NCBI RefSeq assembly: GCF_000020665.1 | Contig: NC_011071.1 | Location: forward strand, 288,501 to 352,500 | Length of the DNA stretch: 64,000 bases | Direction: 5' to 3' | DNA from: Stenotrophomonas maltophilia R551-3 | GTDB lineage: Bacteria > Pseudomonadota > Gammaproteobacteria > Xanthomonadales > Xanthomonadaceae | Shown here: positions 18,427-26,862 of the stretch, piece after piece | Numbering within the stretch: position 1 is the stretch's first letter | Layout of the letters: each line of letters starts with the position of its first letter | Made by a program: the position numbers and the translations under genes | Notes under the pieces: model-generated | Told to the model about the DNA's origin: nothing | What the model saw: only the letters and a program-made list of their open reading frames with translations | Database searches by the model: none

Positions 18427-19641
18427 ATGATCGGCAGCGATCGTCCCCGCCTGGATTCTCCTGTGTCGTCGAGCTGGCTTGCGTCCCTGCTGCGCCCCGC
18501 ACCGGATTCGGCGGTGGCCGAGCTGCTGCGGCGTGGCAAATCGCCCTGGAGCGGTGCGATCCACCTGCTGTGGTCGGTCTGGATCTTCCTCACCCCGGTG
18601 CTGGGGAACGGCTTCACCCTGCGCTGGCTGTTGCTGACTCTGGTCAGCTATCCGCTGTTCCTGCTGTTCTACGCCAAGGTGATGCTGGCGCCACGGCACC
18701 ATGCATGGCGCTACGCGCTGGGCATGATCGTGATGGCCCTGGTACTGCTTCCGTGGTACCCCTCGGGACTGAGCTATTTCGTGTTCGGCTGCGTGATGAT
18801 CCGCATGAGCAGCCGGGGCGGCTGGTGGCAGTACCTGCTGCAGCTCACCGGGCTGAACCTTCTGTTCTGCAGCACCGCGCTGTACTTCGGTTATCCGTGG
18901 CAGGCCATGGTGTGGATGCCGGCAGTGTCGTTCATCGTCGGCCTGGTGGTGAACGTGGAGGCCTTGAGCCAGCAGCGCGACGTGGCCCTGCAGCTGTCCC
19001 AGGACGAGGTGCGACGGCTTGCGACCACCGCCGAGCGCGAGCGTATCGGCCGCGACCTGCACGATCTGCTGGGGCACACGCTGTCGCTGATCACGCTGAA
19101 ACTGGAGCTGGCGCGCAAGCTGTACGATCGCGATGACGAGCGTGCACGGCAGGAAATCGGTGAAGCCGAGGCCATCGCCCGCGAAGCACTGGCACAGGTG
19201 CGCAGTGCGGTGACCGGCATCCGCGCCAGTGATCTGGCGGGCGAACTGGCGTCGGCGCGTCTGCTGCTGGAATGCCAGCAGGTGCACCTGCAGTACACGG
19301 CGCCGCCAGCGATGCCGGTGGAGGTGGAACGCGGGCTGGCGCTGGTGTTGCGCGAGGCCGCCACCAACATCGTGCGCCATGCGCAGGCGACCCGGGTGCA
19401 GGTGGATTTCATGCTTGAGGACCGACAGTTGGCGATGCAGATACGCGATGACGGCCGCGGCGGCGTGCAGGCCGAGGGCAATGGATTGAGTGGCATGCGC
19501 GAACGGGCGGCGGCGCTCGGGGGACAGCTGACCCTGCAGTCGCCGCGCGGCGAAGGCACGCTGCTGACCGTGCGCGTGCCCCTGATGGCCGCCACCACGC
19601 CGTTGTCGCCGGCATCGTTGGCACAGGGGGGCGCGGCATGA
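18427..19641 (+). CDS. DesK-like sensor histidine kinase
   Basis: A 404-residue membrane kinase. The N-terminal half has about five helices (residues 40-175) with no large extracytoplasmic loop, like DesK, which senses membrane thickness. The HisKA_3 dimerisation box is RERIGRDLHDLLGHT with H212 as phospho-acceptor. The HATPase segment includes REAATNIVRHA (N box) and DDGRGG. It starts 6 bases after the ABC permease and overlaps the regulator gene by four bases. Its signal is unknown; membrane state or the exporter substrate are candidates. Confidence 0.88.
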   Translation: MIGSDRPRLDSPVSSSWLASLLRPAPDSAVAELLRRGKSPWSGAIHLLWSVWIFLTPVLGNGFTLRWLLLTLVSYPLFLLFYAKVMLAPRHHAWRYALGMIVMALVLLPWYPSGLSYFVFGCVMIRMSSRGGWWQYLLQLTGLNLLFCSTALYFGYPWQAMVWMPAVSFIVGLVVNVEALSQQRDVALQLSQDEVRRLATTAERERIGRDLHDLLGHTLSLITLKLELARKLYDRDDERARQEIGEAEAIAREALAQVRSAVTGIRASDLAGELASARLLLECQQVHLQYTAPPAMPVEVERGLALVLREAATNIVRHAQATRVQVDFMLEDRQLAMQIRDDGRGGVQAEGNGLSGMRERAAALGGQLTLQSPRGEGTLLTVRVPLMAATTPLSPASLAQGGAA

Positions 19642-20240
19642 TCCGCATCCTGCTGGCCGAAGACCAGGCGATGGTGCGCGGCGCACTGTCGGCGCTGCTG
19701 GGCCTGGAACCGGACATCGAAGTGCTGGGCAGTGCTGCCGATGGCGAGGCCGCCTGGCGCATGCTGCAGCAGCTGCAGCCGGACATCCTGGTCACCGACA
19801 TCGAGATGCCGGGCCTGAGCGGGCTGGAGCTGGCGCAACGCATCGCCCGCCACGAACTGCCGATCAAGGTGGTGATCGTGACCACCTTCGCCCGCGCCGG
19901 TTTCCTGCGCCGCGCGCTGGAAGCTGGCGTGCTGGGCTACCTGCTGAAGGACGCACCGGCCGAGAACCTGGCCGATGCACTGCGCAAGGTGAAGCAGGGC
20001 ATCCGCGCGATCGACCCGCAGTTGGCGCTGGATGCCTGGTCGCAGGCCGATCCGCTGACCGACCGCGAACGCCGTGTGCTGCGTCTGGCCGGCGAAGGCC
20101 GTACCGCCAGCGAGATCGCAGAGCAGCTGGGGCTGTCGCACGGCACGGTGCGCAACTACCTGTCCGAGTGCATCGGCAAGCTGGGCGTGGCCAATCGGAT
20201 CGAGGCGTACCGGCTGGCGCGGCAGAAGGGGTGGTTGTAG
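19638..20240 (+). CDS. NarL/DesR-type response regulator
   Basis: A 200-residue regulator. The receiver has the acidic pair E8/D9, phospho-acceptor D54 (VTDIEMPG), T82 and K104. The LuxR-type helix-turn-helix is LTDRERRVLRLAGEG to KLGVANRIEA. It overlaps the kinase gene (ATGA) and is the cognate partner. DesR-like proteins activate the neighbouring exporter operon; control of the ABC-2 genes just upstream is the likely function. The TAG stop falls in GTAGGGGCGTGCCCC, a small palindrome. Confidence 0.9.
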   Translation: MIRILLAEDQAMVRGALSALLGLEPDIEVLGSAADGEAAWRMLQQLQPDILVTDIEMPGLSGLELAQRIARHELPIKVVIVTTFARAGFLRRALEAGVLGYLLKDAPAENLADALRKVKQGIRAIDPQLALDAWSQADPLTDRERRVLRLAGEGRTASEIAEQLGLSHGTVRNYLSECIGKLGVANRIEAYRLARQKGWL

Positions 20241-20261
20241 GGGCGTGCCCCAACGCATCGG

Positions 20262-20820
20262 TAGCGCCGGGCCATGCCCGGCGGATCATTTCCGCGACCG
20301 CGGGGGGGTGTCACTTTCTTTGCTCGTGCAAAGAAAGTAACCAAAGAAACGCTCCGCCGGCCGCGAGCCGGCGCGCTTCGCACGCCGGTGCCCTGCGCTC
20401 CTCGGTCCGTCGAGGGATGGTGCGGGAACTCGCTGCGCTCAGACACCCGCACCTCTTCGCCCTCGCCGGACCTGCGGTGCTCGGCTCGCTTGAAGGCGGA
20501 CTGGAAGGTCAAGGTCAAGGTCAACGGCAACGCCATCCACGCATGGCGTGAATCCACTGGGTGCAGCTGTGGCATTTGACCTTGGGTCCGCCTTGAGCGA
20601 GCCGAGCATCGCAGGGGAATCAGGGGCGAAGAGGCGCCGGTGTTTGAGCGCAGCGAGTTCGGCGCCGTCCCCTGATTCACCGAGAAGCACAGGGCACCGG
20701 TGCGTAGCACCGGCTCGCGACCTGGCGGCGTGTTTCTTTGGTTACTTTCTTTGCACGAGCAAAGAAAGTGACACCTCTCCGCAGGCGCGGAAATGATCCG
20801 CCGGGCATGGCCCGGCGCTA
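20262..20820. repeat. 559-bp imperfect palindrome between convergent genes
   Basis: Outer arms 20262-20355 and 20727-20820 are near-perfect inverted copies (mirror sum 41082). Each contains a CGCCGGGCCATGCCCGGCG stem, a CTTTCTTTGCTCGTGCAAAG hairpin and an AGTAACCAAAGAAAC tail. Inner matching blocks are 20426-20441 with 20645-20660 and 20479-20501 with 20586-20607; the centre is CGCCATCCACGCATGGCG. No convincing gene lies inside. It separates the 3' ends of the response-regulator and cytochrome b561 genes. Confidence 0.85.
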
Positions 20821-20848
20821 TCCATGCGTGGGCGCAGGTGGAACCCGA

Positions 20849-21385
20849 TCAATCCTTCCCCCGCGCCATCGCCTGGAACACGCCATCCCGCCGCACCCAC
20901 AGGTGGAACAGCGCCGCACCCACATGCATCAGCACCGTGGCGAACAACACATAGGCCAGCAGGCTGTGCGCATTACGCAACGCGGCATACAGCGCCGGGG
21001 TATGCGGCACGATCGGCGGCAGGTGCAGGCCGCCCCACAGCACGATCGGGTAACCGCCGGCCGACAGCATCGCCCAGCCGATCAGTGGCATCGCCAGCAT
21101 CAGTGCATACAGCATCCAGTGCGAGGCCTTGGCCGCCATCACCTGCCATACGGGAAGATCCGCCGGCAACGGCGGCGGGCGATGGCGCAGCCGGTTGTAC
21201 AGGCGCAGCAGCACCAGTACGCCGATGGCGATGCCCAACGGGCGGTGCAGGTCGATCAGCATAGGCCGCAGGTGCAGCGAGGCGACCATGGTCACGCCGA
21301 TGAACAGCATGGCGATGATCATCAGTGCCATGGACCAGTGCAGCACCCGTGCCAGCAGGTTGAAGTGGCCGTTACCGGTGCTCAT
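20849..21385 (-). CDS. cytochrome b561-type membrane protein
   Basis: A 178-residue four-helix di-haem cytochrome. Candidate haem-ligand histidines are H16 (LLARVLHWS), H47 (IDLHRPLG), H140 (RNAHSLLAY) and H154 (VLMHVGAAL). Bacterial b561 proteins move electrons between quinol and periplasmic acceptors. It overlaps the catalase-like gene by four bases, so it likely acts with it. Start ATG 21385. Confidence 0.9.
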   Translation of the reverse strand: MSTGNGHFNLLARVLHWSMALMIIAMLFIGVTMVASLHLRPMLIDLHRPLGIAIGVLVLLRLYNRLRHRPPPLPADLPVWQVMAAKASHWMLYALMLAMPLIGWAMLSAGGYPIVLWGGLHLPPIVPHTPALYAALRNAHSLLAYVLFATVLMHVGAALFHLWVRRDGVFQAMARGKD

Positions 21386-22485
21386 CGTGCGGCCTCCTTC
21401 GGTTGCTCCACGTTGCCGCTGGCGCGCTCGCGTTCGCGTCGGTTGAAGGATTGCGAGTACACGGCCGAGCGGGCGGCCAGGATCGGATCGTCACTGCCAC
21501 GCACGCCACTGGGCAGGATCAGCGGATCGAAGTTGATCTGGCCGCAGGCGCCCTGTTCCTGCGACTGCAGGCGGTCCAGGCTGAGCACGCCGGCCACCAC
21601 CTGTTCACGCGATTCGGGCCACGGCACTGAAGGATCATCGATGGCATCGCCGGGTTCGGCGGTGGTGACGACCAGGTTCCAGCGCACCGGGCCACTGGCC
21701 AGGCGCTGCTGCAGTTCCTGGCTGAGGAAATCGACACTGGCCTTCTTGCGCGTGTCCGCGTCCATCTCCACCACCGGCGCCTGCGGCTGCCAGCGCCAGC
21801 GCACCGCGCGCTTCTGGCCCTGCACATTGGTGAACCAGAAGCTGTTGACGCTGTTGAAGGTGGTGTCGGCCCAGCTGCTGGTCCACGGCGCTGTCTTGGC
21901 CCATTGCTGGAACGCCTGCGCACTCGGGTACTTCGCCAGCACCGCGGCCATCTTCTGCGGGTCGGGCTTGCCGGTGGCCGGGTCGGGAATGGAGGCGCGC
22001 GTCTGCTCGTAGAACGCCTCGGCGTTGGGGGCAGCGAAGAACGGGAAGCTGTTCATCGCCATCCGCCATTCCTGGCCGTCGTCGCTGACCATCTGCACAG
22101 CGAGGCTGCGCACGCGCGCGGTGTTGTCGGCGCCGTAGGGGTCGCCACCGCCGATCGACAGGCGGCCCATCACGGGCACCTTCTGCTGTGAAAACACCCG
22201 TGCACTGGACAGCGTCGGCGCCTGCGAACTGGGTTCGAACCAGCCGCTCACGCAGATGCCCTTGCTGTGCGCACGGCGGAAGCCGGGATGGGCAGGGCCG
22301 GTGGCTTCGATGGTGTCGGTGAAGCGCTGCGCGGTCAGGCGGCCGCCAATCCAGCCGGCCAACCAGGCGAAGGCCAGCGCCACCGCACCCAGAATGAGTG
22401 CGATCAGTGCGATCCAGAGCAGGGGGGAATGCTTGCGCGGTGCGCCCGGCGTCTGGCCAGCGCGGGTGTAGCGGAAGAGCGACAT
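21382..22485 (-). CDS. membrane-anchored catalase-family peroxidase (SrpA-like)
   Basis: A 367-residue member of the small catalase-related peroxidase family. An N-terminal anchor or uncleaved signal spans about 21-45. The distal histidine is H73 (RAHSKGICVSG) and the proximal haem ligand is Y343 in RSAVYSQSFNRR, the catalase tyrosine motif. It should be on the periplasmic side. The length (367 versus about 480 for true catalases) and the loss of the long C-terminal part fit KatA-related small peroxidases. Start ATG 22485; a longer frame to 22533 is less likely. Confidence 0.85.
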   Translation of the reverse strand: MSLFRYTRAGQTPGAPRKHSPLLWIALIALILGAVALAFAWLAGWIGGRLTAQRFTDTIEATGPAHPGFRRAHSKGICVSGWFEPSSQAPTLSSARVFSQQKVPVMGRLSIGGGDPYGADNTARVRSLAVQMVSDDGQEWRMAMNSFPFFAAPNAEAFYEQTRASIPDPATGKPDPQKMAAVLAKYPSAQAFQQWAKTAPWTSSWADTTFNSVNSFWFTNVQGQKRAVRWRWQPQAPVVEMDADTRKKASVDFLSQELQQRLASGPVRWNLVVTTAEPGDAIDDPSVPWPESREQVVAGVLSLDRLQSQEQGACGQINFDPLILPSGVRGSDDPILAARSAVYSQSFNRRERERASGNVEQPKEAAR

Positions 22486-22590
22486 GGTCGGAGTCCTGCC
22501 TTCACGGAGCGTGTGGGTGGTCGACCCACACATCCTCGCAGAACCCTTCCAGGCCCGGTATTCAATTTTTCGTCAAGTTTTCCGGGGACG

Positions 22591-22612
22591 GCGTGCCGAC
22601 CAAGGTCGGCAC
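22591..22612. repeat. short palindrome GTGCCGACCAAGGTCGGCAC
   Basis: A 9-bp inverted repeat with a minimal loop between the catalase gene and the M17 peptidase gene. It is close in form to REP stems and may act as a weak terminator for genes on either side. No GTAG head is present. Confidence 0.6.
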
Positions 22613-22620
22613 CCACCCGA

Positions 22621-23988
22621 TCAGCTGTAACGCGCTTTCAGCATCGCCCACGCCGAACGCAGCGCCAGTGCTTCACCACCGGCCGGACGGCCCGGGCGTT
22701 CGCCGTCGTTCCAGGCATACACGTCCAGATGCGCCCAGCGCTGGCCGTCTTCCAGGAAGCGTTCCAGGTACAGCGCGGCGGTGACCGAGCCGGCCATGCG
22801 CGAACCGGCGTTGGCCAGGTCGGCGATGCCGCTGCTCAGGTAGCGCAGGTACGGGCGCCACAACGGCATGCGCCAGACCGGGTCGCGGGTCGCGTCACCG
22901 GCCTGCAGCCATTGCTGGGCGACCGCGTCGTCATTGCTGAACAGTGCCGGCAGGTCGGGACCGAGCGCGATGCGTGCAGCGCCGGTAAGGGTGGCGAAGT
23001 CCAGTACCAGGTCCGGCTTCTGTTCGCTGGCGAAGGTCAGCGCATCACACAGGATCACGCGGCCTTCGGCGTCGGTGTTGTCGATCTCCACGCTCAGGCC
23101 CTTGCGGGTGGCGATCACTTCGCCCGGGCGGAACGCATCCGGGCCGATCGCATTCTCCACCGCCGGCACCAGCAGGGTCAGGTGCACCGGAAGCCGGCGA
23201 GCCATGACCAGGCCGGCCAGGGCCAGTGCGTGTGCAGCACCGCCCATGTCCTTCTTCATGTTGCGCATGCCGTCGGCCGGCTTGATGTCCAGGCCGCCGG
23301 TATCGAAGCACACGCCCTTGCCGACCAGCACCAGTGCAGGATCGGTTTCCTTGCCCCAGCGCAGCACCACCATGCGCGGTGCGCGGTGCGAGGCGCGGCC
23401 GACGGCATGGATGGCCGGGAAGTTCTGCTTCAGCAGTTCATCGCCGGTGATCGCCTCGACCTGCGCGCCATGTGCCTGAGCCAGGGCGCGCGCTGCGTCT
23501 TCCAGCTGCTGCGGGCCCATGTCCTCGGTCGGGGTGTTGACCCAGTCACGCACGCGCAGGCTGGCGGCGATCAGATCGGCCACTTCACCGGACGGTGCAG
23601 CCACCAGTTGCGCCGGAGCGCGGTTGCGCTTGCGGTAGCGGTCGAAGCGATAGCTGCCCAGGCCCCAGCCCAGCTGCAGCAGCGCCTGCTCTTCGGCCGG
23701 CAGCTCAGTTGCCAGCTGCCACACGCTGCCTTCCGGCAGGGCATGCGGGGCATGCGCATAGCTGTAGGCGTCGGCGCGATCACCAACACCGATCACCGCA
23801 CCGGCCAGGCCGTCGGCGCCCGGCAGCAGGGCCACGCTGTGTGCGCCGGCATTGAAGCCCTGCGATGCCAGCCAGGCCTGGGTGGCGGCCGGCTGGCCGT
23901 CCTTCCAGGCCGCGAACTGCTCGCGGCCCAGCACATGCAGCGGCAGTGCTGCGGCGGTGTCGGCAGTGAAACCAGTGATCTCGCTCAT
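22621..23988 (-). CDS. M17 leucyl aminopeptidase family protein
   Basis: A 455-residue cytoplasmic metallo-aminopeptidase. The active-site signature NTDAEGRV is present, with VGKGVCFDTGG (lysine and aspartate ligands) and KKDMGGAA before it, as in PepA. The N-terminal domain is shorter and divergent from PepA, matching the subfamily with Xanthomonas members of about 455 residues. It removes N-terminal residues in peptide turnover. It starts 3 bases after the HAD gene ends, so the two are co-transcribed. Confidence 0.9.
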   Translation of the reverse strand: MSEITGFTADTAAALPLHVLGREQFAAWKDGQPAATQAWLASQGFNAGAHSVALLPGADGLAGAVIGVGDRADAYSYAHAPHALPEGSVWQLATELPAEEQALLQLGWGLGSYRFDRYRKRNRAPAQLVAAPSGEVADLIAASLRVRDWVNTPTEDMGPQQLEDAARALAQAHGAQVEAITGDELLKQNFPAIHAVGRASHRAPRMVVLRWGKETDPALVLVGKGVCFDTGGLDIKPADGMRNMKKDMGGAAHALALAGLVMARRLPVHLTLLVPAVENAIGPDAFRPGEVIATRKGLSVEIDNTDAEGRVILCDALTFASEQKPDLVLDFATLTGAARIALGPDLPALFSNDDAVAQQWLQAGDATRDPVWRMPLWRPYLRYLSSGIADLANAGSRMAGSVTAALYLERFLEDGQRWAHLDVYAWNDGERPGRPAGGEALALRSAWAMLKARYS

Positions 23989-23991
23989 GCG

Positions 23992-24711
23992 TCAGGTACT
24001 CCGGGGTGCGGCGGCATCGAGGTTGTCATCCAACCAGTCGGCCAGGCCGGTGAGGGTGTCGAACTGCAGGTCCGGCTGCAATTGCGGATGGGTCCAGGTC
24101 GCGGCTTCGCGGTTGATCCAGCAGCCGCGCAGGCCGGCGGCGATCGCCCCGGCCACGTCCATCTCGGCGTGGTCGCCGACATGCAGCACCTGTGCCGGCG
24201 CCACACCCAGGCGGGTGCAGGCGGCGTGGAAGATGCTTGCCTCGGGCTTGGCCGCGCCGTGTTCGCGCGCACCCAGCTGGAAGGCGAAATGATGGGCCAG
24301 GCCGATCCGCTCCAGATCGGCATTGCCGTTGCTCAGCGCTGCCACCGGGACCCGCGCGGCAATCCGCGCCAGCGCATCGATCGCGTCGGGATAGCACTCG
24401 ACCTGGTTGCGCGCGGCGTAGAACGCCTCGTAGGCCGGTTCGAGCAATTCCAGGCTGGCGCCGCTGTTCTGCAGGGCCTCCTGCAGCGTCAGCCGGCGCA
24501 GCGCGCTCAGGTCATGGTGAAGGTGTGGATTGTCTCGGAACGAGCGCTCGCGCAGTTCGCGCATCGCCGCCAGCGGATACATCGCGGCAGTGGCAGGGCT
24601 GTGTTCACGCATCCACTCGTGCAGGACCAGGTCGATGCGGGCGCCGATCGGGGCGAACGGCCAGAGCGTGTCGTCGAGGTCGAGGGTGATGGCAAGGACA
24701 GGGAATTTCAC
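23992..24711 (-). CDS. HAD-superfamily hydrolase (YigB-like)
   Basis: A 239-residue phosphatase-like protein. Motif I is LDLDDTLWP with D11 and D13; motif II is LSNGN near residue 120; motif IV is HVGDHAEMDVAG. This matches the YigB/pyrimidine-nucleotidase branch that hydrolyses small phosphates such as FMN. It starts with GTG at 24711 and lies 31 bases after the AI-2E permease gene. The substrate is not certain. Confidence 0.85.
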   Translation of the reverse strand: MKFPVLAITLDLDDTLWPFAPIGARIDLVLHEWMREHSPATAAMYPLAAMRELRERSFRDNPHLHHDLSALRRLTLQEALQNSGASLELLEPAYEAFYAARNQVECYPDAIDALARIAARVPVAALSNGNADLERIGLAHHFAFQLGAREHGAAKPEASIFHAACTRLGVAPAQVLHVGDHAEMDVAGAIAAGLRGCWINREAATWTHPQLQPDLQFDTLTGLADWLDDNLDAAAPRST

Positions 24712-24742
24712 CCCGCCATTCTACCCCTGCCCGCGCGGGCTT

Positions 24743-25852
24743 TCATTCCAGCAGGCGCGCCCATCCCTGCATGCCGTCCAGCCGTGCCAGCACCAGCTTG
24801 ATGCAGACCAGCAGCGGTACTGCCAGCAGCAGGCCGATCATGCCCCAGGCCCAGCCGAACAGCATCAGCGCCAGGATCAGCACCAGCGGCGACAGCTTCA
24901 TGCGCCGCCCCAGTACGATCGGGGTCACCATCTGTCCCTCCAGGGTGTGCAGGCCCAGGTAGGCCGCGGCCGGCAACAGGGCCTGCAGCGGGTCGCGGAA
25001 CTCGACGAAGCCCATCAACAGCATCAGCGCCACGCCGATCAACGGGCCCACGTAAGGTGCGAAATTCAGCAGCGCGGCCACCGTGCCCCACAGCAGGGCT
25101 TCCTGCAGGCTGATGCCCAGCAGCATCAGTACCCCGGCGAACACCAGTCCGACCAGGGTGTTGATCACGCTGATGGTCAGCACGTAGCGCGACACCTCGC
25201 GCTCGATCGACCGCAGGATGTCGCTGGTGAAGCGTTGCTGCTGGCGGTTCGGGAACAACGCGATCGCCGCGCGCTGCAGGCTCTGCCCGTAGATCATGAA
25301 GAACAGGGTCAGCAGCACCACCGCCAGCACCGAAGCGGCCAGCCGTGGCGCGCGGGTCAGCATGCGGTAGGGGTCGTCCAGCTGGGTGCGGATCACCTGC
25401 ACCTTGCGGTTGCTGTCACCGCCGGCGACGCGGGCGAAGTTCTCCGCGGCCTGGTTGGCCTGCTGCACCGGCTTGGTCAGGTCCTGCACCTGCCGGGCCA
25501 CCTTGCGCAGCTGCTGTGGTGCTTCCTGCGCCCATTCCATCGCCGGGCCGATCAGCTGCACGGCCAGCGAACCGGTCACGCCCAGGCCGGCACCGAGGAT
25601 CAGCAACGCGCCCAGTGCACGTGGGATCCACAGCTTCTGCAGCAGGCGCAGGATCGGGTTGCCGACCAGTGCGAAGAACATCGCCAGCAACACCGGCAGG
25701 ATGATGTCCTGTGCTGCCCACAGCGTGTAGCCCACCGCCAGCGCGGCCAGCACCACCAGCGACATCGGCCCGCGCGGGCGCGATGGTGGCGGCAGTGGCG
25801 CCTCGGGCGCTTCCGGGCCAGCCGGTGATGGGGACAGGAGGGACTCGCTCAT
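24743..25852 (-). CDS. AI-2E family permease
   Basis: A 369-residue inner-membrane protein. Helical segments open with MSLVVLAALAVGYTLWAAQDIILPVLLAMFF in pieces, then two more near the C-terminus (VLILALMLFGWAWGMIGLLLAVPLLVCIK). A cytoplasmic stretch around residues 120-200 is hydrophilic. Members of this family include the Na+/H+ antiporter-like YdiK and the putative AI-2 exporter TqsA; function of this one is open. ATG 25852 is preferred because upstream sequence looks non-coding. Confidence 0.82.
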   Translation of the reverse strand: MSESLLSPSPAGPEAPEAPLPPPSRPRGPMSLVVLAALAVGYTLWAAQDIILPVLLAMFFALVGNPILRLLQKLWIPRALGALLILGAGLGVTGSLAVQLIGPAMEWAQEAPQQLRKVARQVQDLTKPVQQANQAAENFARVAGGDSNRKVQVIRTQLDDPYRMLTRAPRLAASVLAVVLLTLFFMIYGQSLQRAAIALFPNRQQQRFTSDILRSIEREVSRYVLTISVINTLVGLVFAGVLMLLGISLQEALLWGTVAALLNFAPYVGPLIGVALMLLMGFVEFRDPLQALLPAAAYLGLHTLEGQMVTPIVLGRRMKLSPLVLILALMLFGWAWGMIGLLLAVPLLVCIKLVLARLDGMQGWARLLE

Positions 25853-25919
25853 CGACGCATCAACCGGAATGGGGAGCGCATTATCCGCCGGCCGCGATCG
25901 GCGCGGCGGATTCCATGGA

Positions 25920-26387
25920 TCAACGTTCGGACAGTTCGGTGGCCGCTTCGGCCGGACGGGGTCCGCGCGGGTCTGGTTCCGGTACTGGCTCCGGCACGGA
26001 GCGTGGTGCCGGTGCCGGACGTGCCTCGGCAGCGGAGGCCGCCGCCTGTGCATGTTCGCTGGCATCGTCGGCTTCTTCAGCCGCATCGTCGGCGGTGGCC
26101 GCGGCCTGCGCTGCCATCGCGGTAGCGAATGCTGCCTGCGCGCTGGCGAACAGGTTCGACACCGACCCCACCATCTGCAGCCAGCGTGCGCCGTTGACCC
26201 TGCCTGGCACTTCCAGCTTGCCGGCGATGAAGCCACCGGCCAGGCCCACCACGATGATGCGCAGCGGCGACCAGCCCTGGCGCCAGACCTGGCTGAGCGT
26301 GCCCCAGTGGTCCTGGGTCTCACCCATGCGCACGGTCACCACCTGTTCGCAGCGCTTTACCCGCCGCTGCAGCGCGCCGAACTTCAT
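25920..26387 (-). CDS. membrane-associated protein, YqjK-position, function unknown
   Basis: A 155-residue protein with one hydrophobic segment (about 43-58, IIVVGLAGGFIAG), then an Ala/Glu-rich stretch and a proline-rich C-terminus (PEPVPEPDP). It overlaps the upstream holin-like gene by four bases. In E. coli yqjD-yqjE-yqjK the third gene has the same relative place, but the sequences are not clearly alike; equivalence is a guess from position. The acid- and proline-rich tail could bind partners. Confidence 0.7.
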   Translation of the reverse strand: MKFGALQRRVKRCEQVVTVRMGETQDHWGTLSQVWRQGWSPLRIIVVGLAGGFIAGKLEVPGRVNGARWLQMVGSVSNLFASAQAAFATAMAAQAAATADDAAEEADDASEHAQAAASAAEARPAPAPRSVPEPVPEPDPRGPRPAEAATELSER

Positions 26388-26854
26388 GGCTTGCCCTCCG
26401 GCAGCTGCACCCCGGCATCAGGGTCATCCTCGCTGGGCTCATCGAACAGGCCCAGGCGCGACAGCTGGCGCCGGGTGGCGTGCATGCCGGTGTGGTGGAA
26501 GAAGTAGGACACCCGCCAGATCGCATAGCCGGTAACGGCCAAGCTCAGCAGCGAGGTGATCAACAGGGCCTGCAGCCAGCTCAGGCCCCAGCTCTGCAGC
26601 AGGGCGATCAGCGTGGCGGCCATCAGCAGCCAGGCCGAGGCTCCAAACACGATCGCCACGCCGGCCCAGGCCAGCGCGCGACCGAATGCACTACGCGCCA
26701 GCGCGAAGTCGGCCGAAGCCAGCCGGCGCAGGGAGCGTACCGTGTGCTTGGCAGAATCGGCGGCGGCACGACCGGCCGCGCCGACCTGGCGGATGCTCTC
26801 ATCCAGCGGCGGGGTCGCCGCCGGATCAGGCGCTTGCGCGTTCTCTTCGCTCAC
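26384..26854 (-). CDS. holin-superfamily/YqjE-like inner-membrane protein
   Basis: A 156-residue protein with two central hydrophobic helices (about 65-85 and 90-112), flanked by charged N- and C-terminal regions. This is the two-helix plan of YqjE and phage holin III-like proteins. It lies between the YqjD-like gene and a YqjK-position gene, an arrangement seen in enterobacteria. Start is GTG at 26854. YqjE-type proteins have been linked to ribosome hibernation membranes and stress; the exact role is unknown. Confidence 0.78.
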   Translation of the reverse strand: MSEENAQAPDPAATPPLDESIRQVGAAGRAAADSAKHTVRSLRRLASADFALARSAFGRALAWAGVAIVFGASAWLLMAATLIALLQSWGLSWLQALLITSLLSLAVTGYAIWRVSYFFHHTGMHATRRQLSRLGLFDEPSEDDPDAGVQLPEGKP

Positions 26855-26862
26855 GCTGCGGC

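Noticed and set aside
20262..20820. Insertion sequence with terminal repeats
   Set aside because: No transposase frame lies between the arms, and the symmetry continues to the centre, unlike an IS.
22225..22250. A tRNA-like GGTTCGAA motif
   Set aside because: It is within the coding sequence of the catalase-like gene (encoding WFEP) and no cloverleaf can be folded around it.
22267..24801. An 844-residue plus-strand frame
   Set aside because: Runs antisense through the M17 peptidase and HAD genes and has no domain of its own.
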